This document shows, one piece after another, positions 1-8,201 of a stretch of 64,000 bases of DNA. Location of the stretch: assembly GCF_003992065.1 (NCBI RefSeq), contig NZ_RQUZ01000009.1, forward strand, positions 62,001 to 126,000, written 5' to 3'. Within the stretch, counting starts at the first letter, position 1, and every line of letters begins with the position of its first letter. The position numbers were made by a program, and so were the translations under genes. The notes below the pieces were generated by a model. That model saw nothing but the letters and a program-made list of their open reading frames with translations. It made no database searches and had not been told where the DNA came from. This stretch comes from Veillonella seminalis. Lineage in GTDB: Bacteria; Bacillota; Negativicutes; Veillonellales; Veillonellaceae.

Positions 1-175
1 TCACCAATAAAGCTTTGGCGTAAGGCAATAAATCTTCTAAATCTTCAATGCAAGAACTCATGGCCGGCGATGCACCCACAGCCAATAAGCCGTTAGCGGT
101 AAAATTTTTAACCACATCATTGGTTAAACAAATTACGAGCGGATTTTGTTCTCGCAATAATTTTATATAAGACAT
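1..175 (-). CDS. thiM: Hydroxyethylthiazole kinase, N-terminal part (runs off the window)
   Basis: Only the first 58 codons are inside the window; the rest lies beyond base 1. ThiM phosphorylates 4-methyl-5-(2-hydroxyethyl)thiazole in thiamine salvage. The visible protein begins [14 protein letters not shown] and continues with a [20 protein letters not shown] stretch followed by SPAMS. This matches the conserved N-terminal substrate-binding region of ThiM, where the usual form is ITNxVVxNFxANxLLAxGASP. The start codon is at 175-173. The gene lies 46 bp downstream of thiD on the same strand, so the two probably form a thiamine salvage operon. Recognition is from the motif and is firm despite the truncation. 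Confidence 0.88.
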   Translation of the reverse strand, partial: MSYIKLLREQNPLVICLTNDVVKNFTANGLLAVGASPAMSSCIEDLEDLLPYAKALLV

Positions 176-221
176 AATTCTTCGTTCCTATTTTTTATTC
201 AATCTTAAAATCAGCTTTATC

Positions 222-1016
222 TTACACGATGACCATGTGATTTACCGGTCCATGACCCTTGCCGAGTCCCGGATTCTCTTTAATGGCTTTAGTGATAAAA
301 TCCTTGCCGATACCAACTGCTTCTACCAAAGATTTCCCCTTAGCGAGTTCTGCCGTAATTACAGCTGAGAAGGTGCAACCTGTGCCATGAGTATTCGGCG
401 TATCATAACGCGGACTTTCAAAGGTAACGAGTTTTTTACCCTTAATATATAGATAATCTTTCGCCGTTTCACCAAAATGACCGCCTTTTATAATAACGGC
501 CTTAGGGCCCATTTCATTCAAAACAAATTGAGCCGCTTTTTCTACATCGGTTTCGCTTTCGATTGAAAAACCTACCAAGTATTCGGCTTCCGATAAATTT
601 GGAGTCACTAACGTTGCTACGGGCATTAATTCGGCTTTAAATTGATCACGGGCCTGTGCATCAATAAGATGATCACCACTGGTAGCTACCATAACAGGAT
701 CCATGACATACGGTACCAAACCGTCCACATATTTACGGATAATACGCATCATTTCTACATTAGGAATCATGCCTGTTTTGAGAGCCAATGGCGGAATATC
801 TTCAAAAACACAGGCCAACTGTGCTTCGAGCATCTCTAAATCCACATTTTGAATGAGACGAACACCTTTTGTATTCTGTGCCACTACACTGGTAACAGCC
901 GCCATGCCATACACCTGACGGGCCTGAAACGACTTCAAATCAGCCATAATACCGGCGCCGCCGGACGGATCCGTGCCGGCAATAGTCAAAGCTGTAGGAA
1001 AGCTATTTTTATTCAT
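222..1016 (-). CDS. thiD: Hydroxymethylpyrimidine/phosphomethylpyrimidine kinase
   Basis: ThiD carries out the two successive phosphorylations of HMP to HMP-PP for thiamine synthesis, in the cytoplasm. The 264-residue length is normal for the ribokinase-fold family. Visible motifs are the N-terminal TIAGTDPSGGAG substrate loop, a VMDPVMVATSG stretch and the C-terminal GTGCTFSA anion-hole and catalytic motif. I start at 1016 because a GGAGG lies 5 nt before that ATG; an in-frame ATG four codons upstream would put the GGAGG inside the gene. It precedes thiM, consistent with salvage of both thiamine halves. No TPP riboswitch consensus is seen upstream. Confidence 0.95.
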   Translation of the reverse strand: MNKNSFPTALTIAGTDPSGGAGIMADLKSFQARQVYGMAAVTSVVAQNTKGVRLIQNVDLEMLEAQLACVFEDIPPLALKTGMIPNVEMMRIIRKYVDGLVPYVMDPVMVATSGDHLIDAQARDQFKAELMPVATLVTPNLSEAEYLVGFSIESETDVEKAAQFVLNEMGPKAVIIKGGHFGETAKDYLYIKGKKLVTFESPRYDTPNTHGTGCTFSAVITAELAKGKSLVEAVGIGKDFITKAIKENPGLGKGHGPVNHMVIV

Positions 1017-1037
1017 GTTGTCCTCCAATTACGCGAA

Positions 1038-1061
1038 CCCGAGACTCTCCTTAATCCCGGG
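1038..1061 (-). promoter_or_regulatory. Small hairpin in the thiD leader
   Basis: On the minus strand CCCGGGA and TCTCGGG pair as 7 bp with one G-U wobble; on the plus strand the wobble position becomes an A-C mismatch, so the hairpin fits minus-strand RNA better. The loop contains AAGGAGA, a Shine-Dalgarno-like sequence, some 20 nt upstream of the real thiD ribosome binding site. No U-tract follows, so it is not a terminator. Its role is unknown. Confidence 0.35.
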
Positions 1062-1274
1062 CCTGATACGAATACGGTACAACCCAATACTTAGTACTAT
1101 TTTACGTTATTCAGACAAATAATTCAAAACAAATTCTCTCCGTCCCCGATATTTTCCATGTCGGCACCTTGGTATATAAATTCGTAAAGCGCTATCGTGT
1201 TTCGCCGTTGCGCTTTTAATAATGTATGTAGCACTATGAACAATGAAACAAAACAGGTCCTCTCCCTCAGCCCC

Positions 1275-1556
1275 GATATCCTTTCTGACCAGCGCCTTGT
1301 TCGCAAGAACTTAGGGCGTGCCGCAAGGAGATATTTTAGGATGTTGCGACTTTCACTGAAGTTGATGCACTATTAATAAAGAAAACAAAACAGGTCCTCT
1401 AAGCAGCGACTTTGTTCTTAAGAACTCGGAACTGCGAGAGGACCTGTATTGCTTTCCTATATATTGTTAATTCTCATAGAAAGTCGCAACAAACGACTAA
1501 CATATTTCTTACTCACGCCCTAAGGGATACGAACCAAGTGCAGACAAGAGAATATC
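1275..1556. repeat. Nested inverted-repeat element A, between glnA and thiD
   Basis: Concentric complementary arms were found by eye: 1310-1320 with 1514-1524 (11 bp), 1343-1354 with 1479-1490 (12 bp, GTTGCGACTTTC), and 1390-1400 with 1437-1447 (11 bp, ACAGGTCCTCT). Imperfect pairing extends outward to about 1275 and 1556, which abuts the glnA stop codon at 1557. Two copies of the shared core lie at 1292-1318 and 1406-1434, each with an apical GTTC-tetraloop-GAAC hairpin (loops GCAA and TTAA). No open reading frame or transposase is present. The 1017-1556 interval holds nothing else convincing apart from the thiD leader hairpin. Confidence 0.7.
1379..1447 (-). terminator. Probable intrinsic terminator of glnA (innermost stem of element A)
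   Basis: On the minus strand an 11-bp stem ACAGGTCCTCT/AGAGGACCTGT encloses a smaller GCAG...CTGC and GTTC...GAAC hairpin, and is followed by TTTTGTTTTCTTT. It lies about 110 nt past the glnA stop codon. A second copy of the 3' arm with its T-tract (AGAGGACCTGT then TTTTGTTTC) lies at 1246-1263, so one 5' arm has two possible partners. Confidence 0.65.
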
Positions 1557-3449
1557 TTATAATACATTGCGTGTATATTCCGCGTATTTAGCTTCCAAAT
1601 CAAGCATTTTTTCATTCATTTCCATCTGCAATTTAGAAGCCGTATCATAATCACCGGCAGTAATAGCCTGGCCGATACGTGTGAACAAGGATGTATTGGA
1701 TCCTGTATCTTTTGCCAAATAATAACGCATTTCATTGATAGCATCCCAACGGGAGATATCCAAACCGTCATCACCGTGAATTGGTTTCATAGCACGAATA
1801 GTGTTGATATTGGCAGGAATCAAACGGTTAATCAATTCCAATTTCCAACGATTCAAAATACCGGCGATGAAGGATTCCATAAGGTCTTTGGCAAAAGCGC
1901 CGCCATTAACCAAAGCTTCAACTTTAGCAGGATTGTTTTTGAATCCTAAGATATTTTCCCAAACGGTTGCAGGTGGTACACCATAACGACTGTTACGTTC
2001 TTCTTCGGTATAATCTTCGAATACATTCTTTTCAGAACGATAAGCACGACCTGTTTCTAAATAATCTGCCGTATCTTCCGGATTTTTGGACAATTCAGCC
2101 AATAATTCTTCAGGCGTTTTACCGGATGTGATTACATAGCGCAAACCGTCAAGTACAGCAGAGTAAATCAAGGCAATAGCTGTGTAGGTGTTGGTGTAAG
2201 GGTTTGGCGAACGAAGTTCAAAACGAGTTGCCATTGGGTTACCGATATCACGAATCAACCCGCAAAGGATAGTACGGTTACGGCTTGGTTCATCCGGCTG
2301 ATTACCTAAGGATGTTACGATACAAATTGGTGCTTCAAAACCCGGTTTTAAACGATTCAAGGAGTCGGTAGTAGACGTAATGAATGGGTTAATAACTTCG
2401 TAGTTTTTAAGAAGCCCCATAATCGCACCGATACCAAGCGGGCTCAAGAAAGCTTTTTTCATATCTTCAGGGGAGAACAAGTTAACCATTTTACCGTTTT
2501 TCATTTTAGCCATTAAACCGAAATGTGTATGTTCCCCGGAACCGGCTACACCAATAATAGGTTTTGCCTGGAAGGTAACATCAAGACCGTTTTCACGGAA
2601 TACTTCACGAACGATAATACGAGCCTGTAATTCATTATCGGCAGTCTGCAAAGGATTGCCGGTGTATTTCCAGTCGATTTCAAGCTGTTCCAATACATGG
2701 TCCATATGGCCTTCGTCGTCTATTTTACCTTTAACGCCGCCTACTTCTTTATGACCCATTTCGGCTTTCAAACCGTAAGCATCAAGCATTTCAACAGCCT
2801 GTTCCATAGCGGTACGAACAGTGCCGTGAGTACGCTGCCAATACTGTTCCTGTAATTTCTGAGAAGTGGATAATTCTTTGGTGCTGACTACTTTAGATGG
2901 AGTTTTTACCCAAAATTCCAATTCCGTAGCCGTTGTGAAAATTAAATCGGCAATGTCATCTGCATTAACATGTTCCATGCCTTTTACTTTGTTTTTTTTC
3001 AAAAGTGTCATTAATTCAGCTTTAACAAAGTCTAAGGTTTCTTTCAAAATGGAACGGGAGTCAACATATCGTTCGTTGTGCATCAAGAATGCAGGAATAC
3101 GAAGCGTACCTGTCGGTAAACCTGTTGCCGGATCGATGTTTTCATAGTTGTAATCAATGAACCAGTTAACGCTTGGATCGCCCCAAATATCTACACGAGC
3201 ATTATTCAAGGTAGCAATACCGGTCAAAACAACGGAGGAACCGTCAGTCTGTACGGCACGACCTTCAAAGAAAGATTCATAATCATCAAAGAACATAGCG
3301 ATAGGAATTTTTTCATCCGTATCATTACCGGCCAAATCGACACCGACCAGAGAAACAAATTTAATTTCCGGATGCTGTTCCAATAAGGCCAAGACCCCTT
3401 CTTTACCATACTGACCGGCCGGGATGTAATACAACAAATCGTTTACCAT
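1557..3449 (-). CDS. glnA: Glutamine synthetase, long (about 630-residue) form
   Basis: This is a glutamine synthetase family protein, expected to condense glutamate and ammonia using ATP in the cytoplasm. At 630 residues it is longer than classical GSI (about 450). The catalytic barrel is recognisable from TELEFWVKTP (acidic metal ligands), GSGEHTHFG (ATP/metal histidine region), the arginine-rich SRNRTILCG segment and ATRFELRSPNPYTNTY near the C-terminal third. The N-terminal portion is less typical. A ribosome binding site GGAGG precedes the ATG. Its own consensus promoter and a leader hairpin lie upstream. Exact subfamily is uncertain, and a glutamine synthetase-like ligase with another substrate cannot be excluded. 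Confidence 0.85.
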   Translation of the reverse strand: MVNDLLYYIPAGQYGKEGVLALLEQHPEIKFVSLVGVDLAGNDTDEKIPIAMFFDDYESFFEGRAVQTDGSSVVLTGIATLNNARVDIWGDPSVNWFIDYNYENIDPATGLPTGTLRIPAFLMHNERYVDSRSILKETLDFVKAELMTLLKKNKVKGMEHVNADDIADLIFTTATELEFWVKTPSKVVSTKELSTSQKLQEQYWQRTHGTVRTAMEQAVEMLDAYGLKAEMGHKEVGGVKGKIDDEGHMDHVLEQLEIDWKYTGNPLQTADNELQARIIVREVFRENGLDVTFQAKPIIGVAGSGEHTHFGLMAKMKNGKMVNLFSPEDMKKAFLSPLGIGAIMGLLKNYEVINPFITSTTDSLNRLKPGFEAPICIVTSLGNQPDEPSRNRTILCGLIRDIGNPMATRFELRSPNPYTNTYTAIALIYSAVLDGLRYVITSGKTPEELLAELSKNPEDTADYLETGRAYRSEKNVFEDYTEEERNSRYGVPPATVWENILGFKNNPAKVEALVNGGAFAKDLMESFIAGILNRWKLELINRLIPANINTIRAMKPIHGDDGLDISRWDAINEMRYYLAKDTGSNTSLFTRIGQAITAGDYDTASKLQMEMNEKMLDLEAKYAEYTRNVL

Positions 3450-3513
3450 AAGAATTCCTCCTTCTCAAAAGCTCCAGGACTTAGTTTCTCAAACACCTTG
3501 TGAGCTAAAATGC

Positions 3514-3556
3514 AAAAAGACCCCTCAACACTGTTATAAAACAGTGTTTAAGGGGC
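3514..3556 (-). terminator. Intrinsic terminator or attenuator in the glnA leader
   Basis: On the minus strand AGGGG-containing and ACACTGTT stems fold into a strong hairpin (CCCCT and ACACTGTT arms at 3521-3534; complementary arms at 3539-3555), followed by CTTTTT. It sits downstream of a consensus promoter at 3587-3615 and upstream of glnA, so it would stop glnA transcripts as well as any readthrough from yqeY. This arrangement suggests control by transcription attenuation. No known riboswitch consensus is seen in the roughly 25 nt before it. Confidence 0.8.
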
Positions 3557-3586
3557 CTTCATTGACCTAATATTATCTTTAAGGGT

Positions 3587-3615
3587 ATATTAACATACTT
3601 ACTTTAGTATGTCAA
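3587..3615 (-). promoter_or_regulatory. Sigma-A type promoter reading toward glnA
   Basis: TTGACA (3615-3610) and TAATAT (3592-3587) are separated by exactly 17 bp. The -35 box begins only 8 bp after the yqeY stop codon, so this is a promoter internal to the gene row and dedicated to glnA. Confidence 0.8.
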
Positions 3616-3622
3616 CAAAAGG

Positions 3623-4078
3623 TTAACCGTTAACCTTTGCAATTTCTTCACGTACAATCGTATTAACTAATTTGCCATCAGCTTTACCTTTGGTTTCAGA
3701 CATTACCTTGCCCATTACATCACCCATTTTCACAGGCGCTGTTAAGCTGCTGATTACATTGACTACGATAGTGCGAATCTCGTTTTCACTCAGTTGAGCC
3801 GGTAAATATTTTTTCAATATTTCCATTTCTTCTTTAGTCTGGGCCACGAGATCTTCACGCTGACCTTTTTCAAACTCAGCCAGAGAATCTTGACGCATTT
3901 TCATTTCTTTCGCCAAAATCCCTAGTATATCTGTATCGCTAAGCTCACGCTTTTCGTTAATTTCTGTATTTTTAATTGCACCGTTAACCATGCGGATTAC
4001 CGATAAAGCTGTTTTACCCGCTTCGCGAGCTTTCATGGCTTCTTTCATGTCCGCTTTTAACTGTTCTTTTAAGGACAT
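3623..4078 (-). CDS. yqeY: GatB/YqeY domain protein
   Basis: A 151-residue YqeY family protein, the normal length for stand-alone members. The family shares its fold with the C-terminal tRNA-binding tail of the GatB amidotransferase subunit, but its own biochemical role is not settled. The sequence shows the helical N-terminus (MSLKEQLKADMKEAMKARE), the KKYLPAQLSENEI segment and the GDVMGKVM...KADGKLVN C-terminal part typical of the family. A GGAGG lies 6 nt before the ATG. It follows rpsU directly, a pairing common in Firmicutes, and is probably co-transcribed from the rpsU promoter. Confidence 0.92.
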   Translation of the reverse strand: MSLKEQLKADMKEAMKAREAGKTALSVIRMVNGAIKNTEINEKRELSDTDILGILAKEMKMRQDSLAEFEKGQREDLVAQTKEEMEILKKYLPAQLSENEIRTIVVNVISSLTAPVKMGDVMGKVMSETKGKADGKLVNTIVREEIAKVNG

Positions 4079-4099
4079 ACCGTGCCTCCAAGATAAATC

Positions 4100-4279
4100 T
4101 TACGCTCTGAATTTGCGCTTACGTGCAGCCTCAGATTTTTTCTTTCTTTTTACGCTTGGTTTTTCGTAGTGTTCGCGTTTTCTTACTTCAGATAAAACAC
4201 CCGCTTTTTGGCAGGAGCGTTTAAAACGGCGAAGTGCACTTTCAAGCGTTTCGTTTTTACCGACTTTAATTTCAGACAT
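4100..4279 (-). CDS. rpsU: Ribosomal protein bS21
   Basis: A 59-residue reading frame beginning [20 protein letters not shown]. It is bS21, a small basic protein of the 30S platform near the anti-Shine-Dalgarno end of 16S rRNA. The [11 protein letters not shown] segment and the very basic tail ([16 protein letters not shown]) are diagnostic. A doubled GGAGGGAGGG ribosome binding site precedes the ATG, unusually strong. It lies 21 bp upstream of yqeY and has a perfect consensus promoter, so it heads a two-gene unit. Confidence 0.96.
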   Translation of the reverse strand: MSEIKVGKNETLESALRRFKRSCQKAGVLSEVRKREHYEKPSVKRKKKSEAARKRKFRA

Positions 4280-4341
4280 CTATATCCCTCCCTCCAATTA
4301 TTCGATGGAAGTGCAGGTATTTACTATACGCACATAAAGAT

Positions 4342-4370
4342 ATTATAATGTTTGACACTATGTTTGTCAA
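4342..4370 (-). promoter_or_regulatory. Consensus sigma-A promoter of rpsU-yqeY
   Basis: TTGACA (4370-4365), 17-bp spacer, TATAAT (4347-4342), a perfect match to the housekeeping consensus, about 60 bp upstream of the rpsU start. Confidence 0.88.
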
Positions 4371-4464
4371 TATTTGAACGCAATTATGACTTGTGTTTAT
4401 GCAAGTTTTTTACATTAAAACAGTATAAAAAAACATAGGTCTCTTTATAAATGATTTATGAGCG

Positions 4465-4812
4465 TTAAATTTCAGGCCAACCTAATTCCTGACCGCCTAA
4501 AATATGAGCATGTAAATGGAATACAGACTGTCCCGCTTTAGCACCGGTATTAAATACAACACGATAGCCGTCAGCAGAAAGGCCGGCTTCTTTAGCCACG
4601 TCTTTAATGAATGGTAAAATACCTTCCACATAAGCTGCTTTTTCTTCTGTCAAATGAGCGATGTTGGCTACATGGTTTTTAGGAATTACAAGAATATGAA
4701 CCTTTGTTACCGGGTTAATATCGTGAAACGCTAAAAACTTATCATTTTCCAAAACTTTGTTGCAAGGGATTTCCCCTTTAATAATTTTACAAAAAATACA
4801 TTCGTCGCTCAT
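4465..4812 (-). CDS. hinT: HIT family nucleotide-binding protein (HinT-like)
   Basis: A 115-residue histidine triad protein, full length for the Hint branch. Members hydrolyse purine nucleoside phosphoramidates. The catalytic triad motif HLHAHILGG is near residues 99-107, and the N-terminal CIFCKIIKGEIP with paired cysteines is the usual zinc-binding start of this branch. A GGAGCGATGACGC-like leader precedes the ATG. It is placed between mtaB and rpsU in the conserved Firmicute heat-shock/translation row. The physiological substrate is not known from sequence. Confidence 0.94.
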   Translation of the reverse strand: MSDECIFCKIIKGEIPCNKVLENDKFLAFHDINPVTKVHILVIPKNHVANIAHLTEEKAAYVEGILPFIKDVAKEAGLSADGYRVVFNTGAKAGQSVFHLHAHILGGQELGWPEI

Positions 4813-4903
4813 GCGTCATCGCTCCTTTTATAGAACACGGATTTTAATTTGATAACTGCTGACAGAGAAAACCATCTAATATTTCATAACCTGAAAGCTT
4901 GTA

Positions 4904-6205
4904 TTACGCTTCGATAATCAAAGTTTCACCGTCAAAAGCGGTAACGGTGCCGCCGATGATTGTCCCTACGTCGTGTGCAGTTGTCCCTTTCTTTATTTTA
5001 CCGTGAATATATTCATTTGTAAAGCCCAGATAATAACCGTCTTCTTCACGTTCAATAAGGATTTCGGCAGGTTTGCCAATCATTTGTTCAGCAAACTTTT
5101 GTAAACCTTTTTGTCCTAAACTCTTCAAAAGCGCCACACGTGTCTTCTTAACGGCTTCCGGGACTTGATCTTCCATAGTCGCTGCCGGCGTACCTTCACG
5201 TTTTGAATATGGGAAAGCATGAATATGAGTAAAACCGATTTCTTCAACGGTTCTCATAGTTTCTTCGAAATCTTCGTCTGTTTCACCCGGGAAACCCGCA
5301 ATGATATCGGTGGTAATAGCCAACCCCGGAATGCGACTACGCAAACGAGCAATTAAATCTTTGAATTCCTGAAGATTATAATGACGATTCATGAGTTTTA
5401 AAATATGGTCGGACCCGGCTTGGAGCGGTAAATGTAAATGTGTACAGAAACGCGGATCCTTCGCCATTAAATCAACAAGCTCTTCCGAAACTTCCACCGA
5501 TTCAATAGATCCCAAACGAATGCGTTCCAATCCCGGAATCTCCAATAAAGCTTTAACAACATGAGCTAAATTGGGTTTTTCAAGTAATTCAATGCCGTAG
5601 TTGCCAAGATGAATGCCGGTCAATACGATTTCGTGATAACCATGCTCTACCAAACGTTTAGCTTCTTTTACAATATCTTCCACACGACGGGATTTAAGCT
5701 TGCCGCGAGTGTAAGGAATAATACAGAATGTACAGTAATTATTACAGCCTTCCTGAATTTTCATGAAGGCACGAGCTTTGTCTATTTCGTTGCCGTAAAG
5801 CGGCATCTCTTCGAAAGTGGCCTGCTCCATAATATTCCGAACTATACTGATTTGTTTTTCTGTAGATTCGAGTTGTTCTACTAACTCCACCACACGATGC
5901 CGATTGTTGGTACCGATTACCAAATTAACACCGTCAATAGTAGCAATGGCTTCAGGAGCCAGCTGAGCATAACACCCCGTAACAATAATATATGCATCTT
6001 CGTTGGTACGTTTTGCCTTGCGAATCAATTGACGGGATTTACGTTCCCCCATGTTTGTTACGGAACAGGTATTAATTACGTAAATATCTGCTTTTTCATC
6101 AAAATCTACCGGTGTATAACCGCTTTGTATAAATAAACCACGCATAGCGTCCGTGTCATATTGATTTACACGGCAACCTAAGGTAGTAAAAGCCACTGTT
6201 TTCAT
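4904..6205 (-). CDS. mtaB: tRNA t6A37 methylthiotransferase
   Basis: Radical-SAM methylthiotransferase that converts t6A37 to ms2t6A37 in tRNAs reading ANN codons. The 433 residues show the N-terminal UPF0004 domain (TLGCRVNQYDTDAM, with cluster cysteines at CSVT and GCYAQ), the radical-SAM CNNYCTFCIIPYTRG motif near residue 153-167, and a C-terminal TRAM domain (about 365-433). The TLGCRVNQ start and IIPYTRG separate MtaB from MiaB, which is a different gene in this window at 32802-34112. GGAG precedes the ATG. The gene follows rsmE as in Bacillus (yqeU-yqeV). Confidence 0.94.
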   Translation of the reverse strand: MKTVAFTTLGCRVNQYDTDAMRGLFIQSGYTPVDFDEKADIYVINTCSVTNMGERKSRQLIRKAKRTNEDAYIIVTGCYAQLAPEAIATIDGVNLVIGTNNRHRVVELVEQLESTEKQISIVRNIMEQATFEEMPLYGNEIDKARAFMKIQEGCNNYCTFCIIPYTRGKLKSRRVEDIVKEAKRLVEHGYHEIVLTGIHLGNYGIELLEKPNLAHVVKALLEIPGLERIRLGSIESVEVSEELVDLMAKDPRFCTHLHLPLQAGSDHILKLMNRHYNLQEFKDLIARLRSRIPGLAITTDIIAGFPGETDEDFEETMRTVEEIGFTHIHAFPYSKREGTPAATMEDQVPEAVKKTRVALLKSLGQKGLQKFAEQMIGKPAEILIEREEDGYYLGFTNEYIHGKIKKGTTAHDVGTIIGGTVTAFDGETLIIEA

Positions 6206-6311
6206 ATCTTTTTGCCTATTCTCCTATCAATTACAGATAAAAATACTGTATCTATCTTCAGTCCGGATAATTGAAATAATGTATGACTCATCCTGTATCC
6301 GATACAATTAT

Positions 6312-7055
6312 TTAATCCATATTCAGCGCATATTGTAACATGCCGACAGAGCTGACAGCTGCTGTTTCAGCACGTAATATAGTTGGTCCTAAGGTTACTA
6401 CCTGGGCACCGGCTGTTTCAAATTGAGCTAATTCTTCATTACTTAAGCCGCCTTCAGGCCCGATGAAGATAACAACGCGTTGAATTAAATCCTCTGCTTC
6501 CACCTGCTCCAAAGCTGCTTTTAAAGTCAAACTGTGCTCATTTTCATAAGCTACCAATAAAAGACTGCCTTTTGCCTGTTCTCGTGCCAATACATCGGCT
6601 AACGTAACCTCAGCCATAAATTCAGGTAATTTGGATCGGCCACATTGCTGAGAAGCTTCTTTCATAATTTTCTCCCAACGTTGTACTTTTTGCGGTAATT
6701 TATCCATTTTATATTGTACTACACAATTCTTCATGGGCACAGCATAGATTGAATGAACATTAAGTTCTGTTGTTTTTTGCAAAACCCATTCCAATTTATC
6801 GGCTTTTAAAAATCCTTGCACCAATACAATTTCAACTTCAGCTGAAACGCCATCGTTGATATCGCCTATAAGCCGAGCCTCAGCCTCGCCGTTAATCACT
6901 TCCAACAATTGATAAACACCGCTTTTACCGTCATTACCGCCAACCAAAACAGGTTTTTCCATTTTATGACGAAATACCGTTAAAAGATGATGGGTTGTAT
7001 CTTTCGGAATGGTTATTAATGTATCTAAAGGTGCATCGATAAATATTTTCTTCAT
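6312..7055 (-). CDS. rsmE: 16S rRNA m3U1498 methyltransferase
   Basis: RsmE methylates N3 of U1498 in helix 44 of 16S rRNA. The 247-residue protein has a PUA-like N-terminal domain (residues 1-70, containing HHLLTVFRHK) and a SPOUT domain with the trefoil-knot signatures IFIGPEGGLSNEE and LGPTILRAETAA near the C-terminus, both highly typical. It lies between prmA and mtaB, in the order known from other Firmicutes. A terminator-like hairpin separates it from prmA, so it probably has a promoter of its own in 7056-7190, although I do not see a good -35/-10 pair there. Confidence 0.95.
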   Translation of the reverse strand: MKKIFIDAPLDTLITIPKDTTHHLLTVFRHKMEKPVLVGGNDGKSGVYQLLEVINGEAEARLIGDINDGVSAEVEIVLVQGFLKADKLEWVLQKTTELNVHSIYAVPMKNCVVQYKMDKLPQKVQRWEKIMKEASQQCGRSKLPEFMAEVTLADVLAREQAKGSLLLVAYENEHSLTLKAALEQVEAEDLIQRVVIFIGPEGGLSNEELAQFETAGAQVVTLGPTILRAETAAVSSVGMLQYALNMD

Positions 7056-7188
7056 TATCTGTGCCTTTCGTGAGTAAAATATGTCAATTTGAATGTGTTA
7101 AATTATGGGAATCAACCTTCTTATCATATATCAAGGGACTCGACAATTCAACTCTTATTTCTAAATAATTCTATCTATAATTATAACA

Positions 7189-7252
7189 TAAAAAGAGTAA
7201 CCCCTCGGTTAATTCACAATGTCAATTGTAAAACTTCGAGAAATTACTCTTT
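7189..7252 (-). terminator. Intrinsic terminator after prmA
   Basis: AAAGAGTAA (7192-7200) pairs with TTACTCTTT (7244-7252), with internal CTCG/CGAG and ACAAT/ATTGT pairs, followed on the minus strand by TTTTTATG. It closes the hrcA-to-prmA transcription unit. Confidence 0.7.
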
Positions 7253-7311
7253 AATGTGTTTAAGCTCTTAATTTTCAACAAGCTTATAAAATTTTAACTC
7301 AACTAAGAGAC

Positions 7312-8160
7312 TCATTGCTTTAAGGCAAATGTGTGCCATGAGCCCTTAACCACTTCTTCGACAATTTGCCAATTATTTTTTATATACGGCATGATTTCCT
7401 CATAGCGGTCATCAATGATACCACTGATGATTAAAATGCCGTCTAAGGCTAATTTAGTGCTTATAGCAGGCAACAGAATCTTCAAAGGATCAACCGTAAG
7501 ATTCGCCATGATTAAACCCGCTTTACCGGTGAAATCGGTGGCCAAATCACCGCAGATAATTGTTGCTTCAACATCATTAGTCTTACAATTAGCCTTAGCC
7601 TGTTCTGCCGCCCTTTCCTCAATATCAATACCGACTAAATGGGGAATTCCCAGAGTATGAGCTACAAGGAGTAAAATCCCCGTCCCCGTACCGATATCAA
7701 GGCAAGTCTTTTTTTCTTGACCGTATTTAGCCATTAATTCAGCACAGGCTTTCGTCGTCTCGTGAGCTCCGGTGCCAAAAGATAAGTCGGAATCAATGGT
7801 TAAAACCTTTTCACCGGCTTTTGGTGTATATTCTTTCCACGCCGGTCGAATCACCACATTCGGTAAAATTTCACTTGGCTCAATATATTGCTGCCAATTA
7901 TTATACCAATCGTTGTCAGTAACTTCTTTGGCATATAAATGCTTGTAGTCAAACTGTGCCGTCTTTAAAGCATTACCAATCAATGTTTCCCATTCTTTCG
8001 GCGTCTTTTCAGCATCACCATATAAAGTAAGCTGTACCCATGCCGGTTCATTCGGTAAATCTTCTTCTATAAAACCGTTGCTGCTGAATGTGTCAAAAAG
8101 AGTAGTCACCTCTTCAATGACTACTCTTTCGATGGCAACGGATATTTCTATCCATTTCAT
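7312..8160 (-). CDS. prmA: Ribosomal protein L11 methyltransferase
   Basis: PrmA trimethylates ribosomal protein uL11. The 282-residue protein has a small N-terminal alpha/beta domain (MKWIEISVAIERV...) and a Rossmann methyltransferase domain with the SAM loop LDIGTGTGILLLVA and the IMANLTVDPL motif (NLxxxPL type). The start at 8160 is chosen because a GGAGG lies 6 nt before this ATG; an in-frame ATG 15 codons upstream lacks a good site. It lies 41 bp downstream of dnaJ, a conserved Firmicute arrangement. Confidence 0.94.
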   Translation of the reverse strand: MKWIEISVAIERVVIEEVTTLFDTFSSNGFIEEDLPNEPAWVQLTLYGDAEKTPKEWETLIGNALKTAQFDYKHLYAKEVTDNDWYNNWQQYIEPSEILPNVVIRPAWKEYTPKAGEKVLTIDSDLSFGTGAHETTKACAELMAKYGQEKKTCLDIGTGTGILLLVAHTLGIPHLVGIDIEERAAEQAKANCKTNDVEATIICGDLATDFTGKAGLIMANLTVDPLKILLPAISTKLALDGILIISGIIDDRYEEIMPYIKNNWQIVEEVVKGSWHTFALKQ

Positions 8161-8201
8161 TATATACCTCCGGTCCTGAACATGAAGTTCAGGCGAGCTT
8201 T

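Noticed and set aside
1017-1100. Possible TPP riboswitch upstream of thiD
   Set aside because: Thiamine genes make this likely, but the CUGAGA core and the usual second conserved block are not found on the minus strand; only a small 7-bp hairpin is seen.
1124-1306. 60-codon minus-strand frame between glnA and thiD
   Set aside because: It overlaps element A, has no ribosome binding site, and is rich in Arg, Cys and Ser without any known motif.
4381-4420. Plus-strand hairpin ACTTG/CAAGT followed by TTTTTT
   Set aside because: It looks like a short terminator on the plus strand, but no plus-strand gene precedes it; the 5-bp stem could easily be chance.
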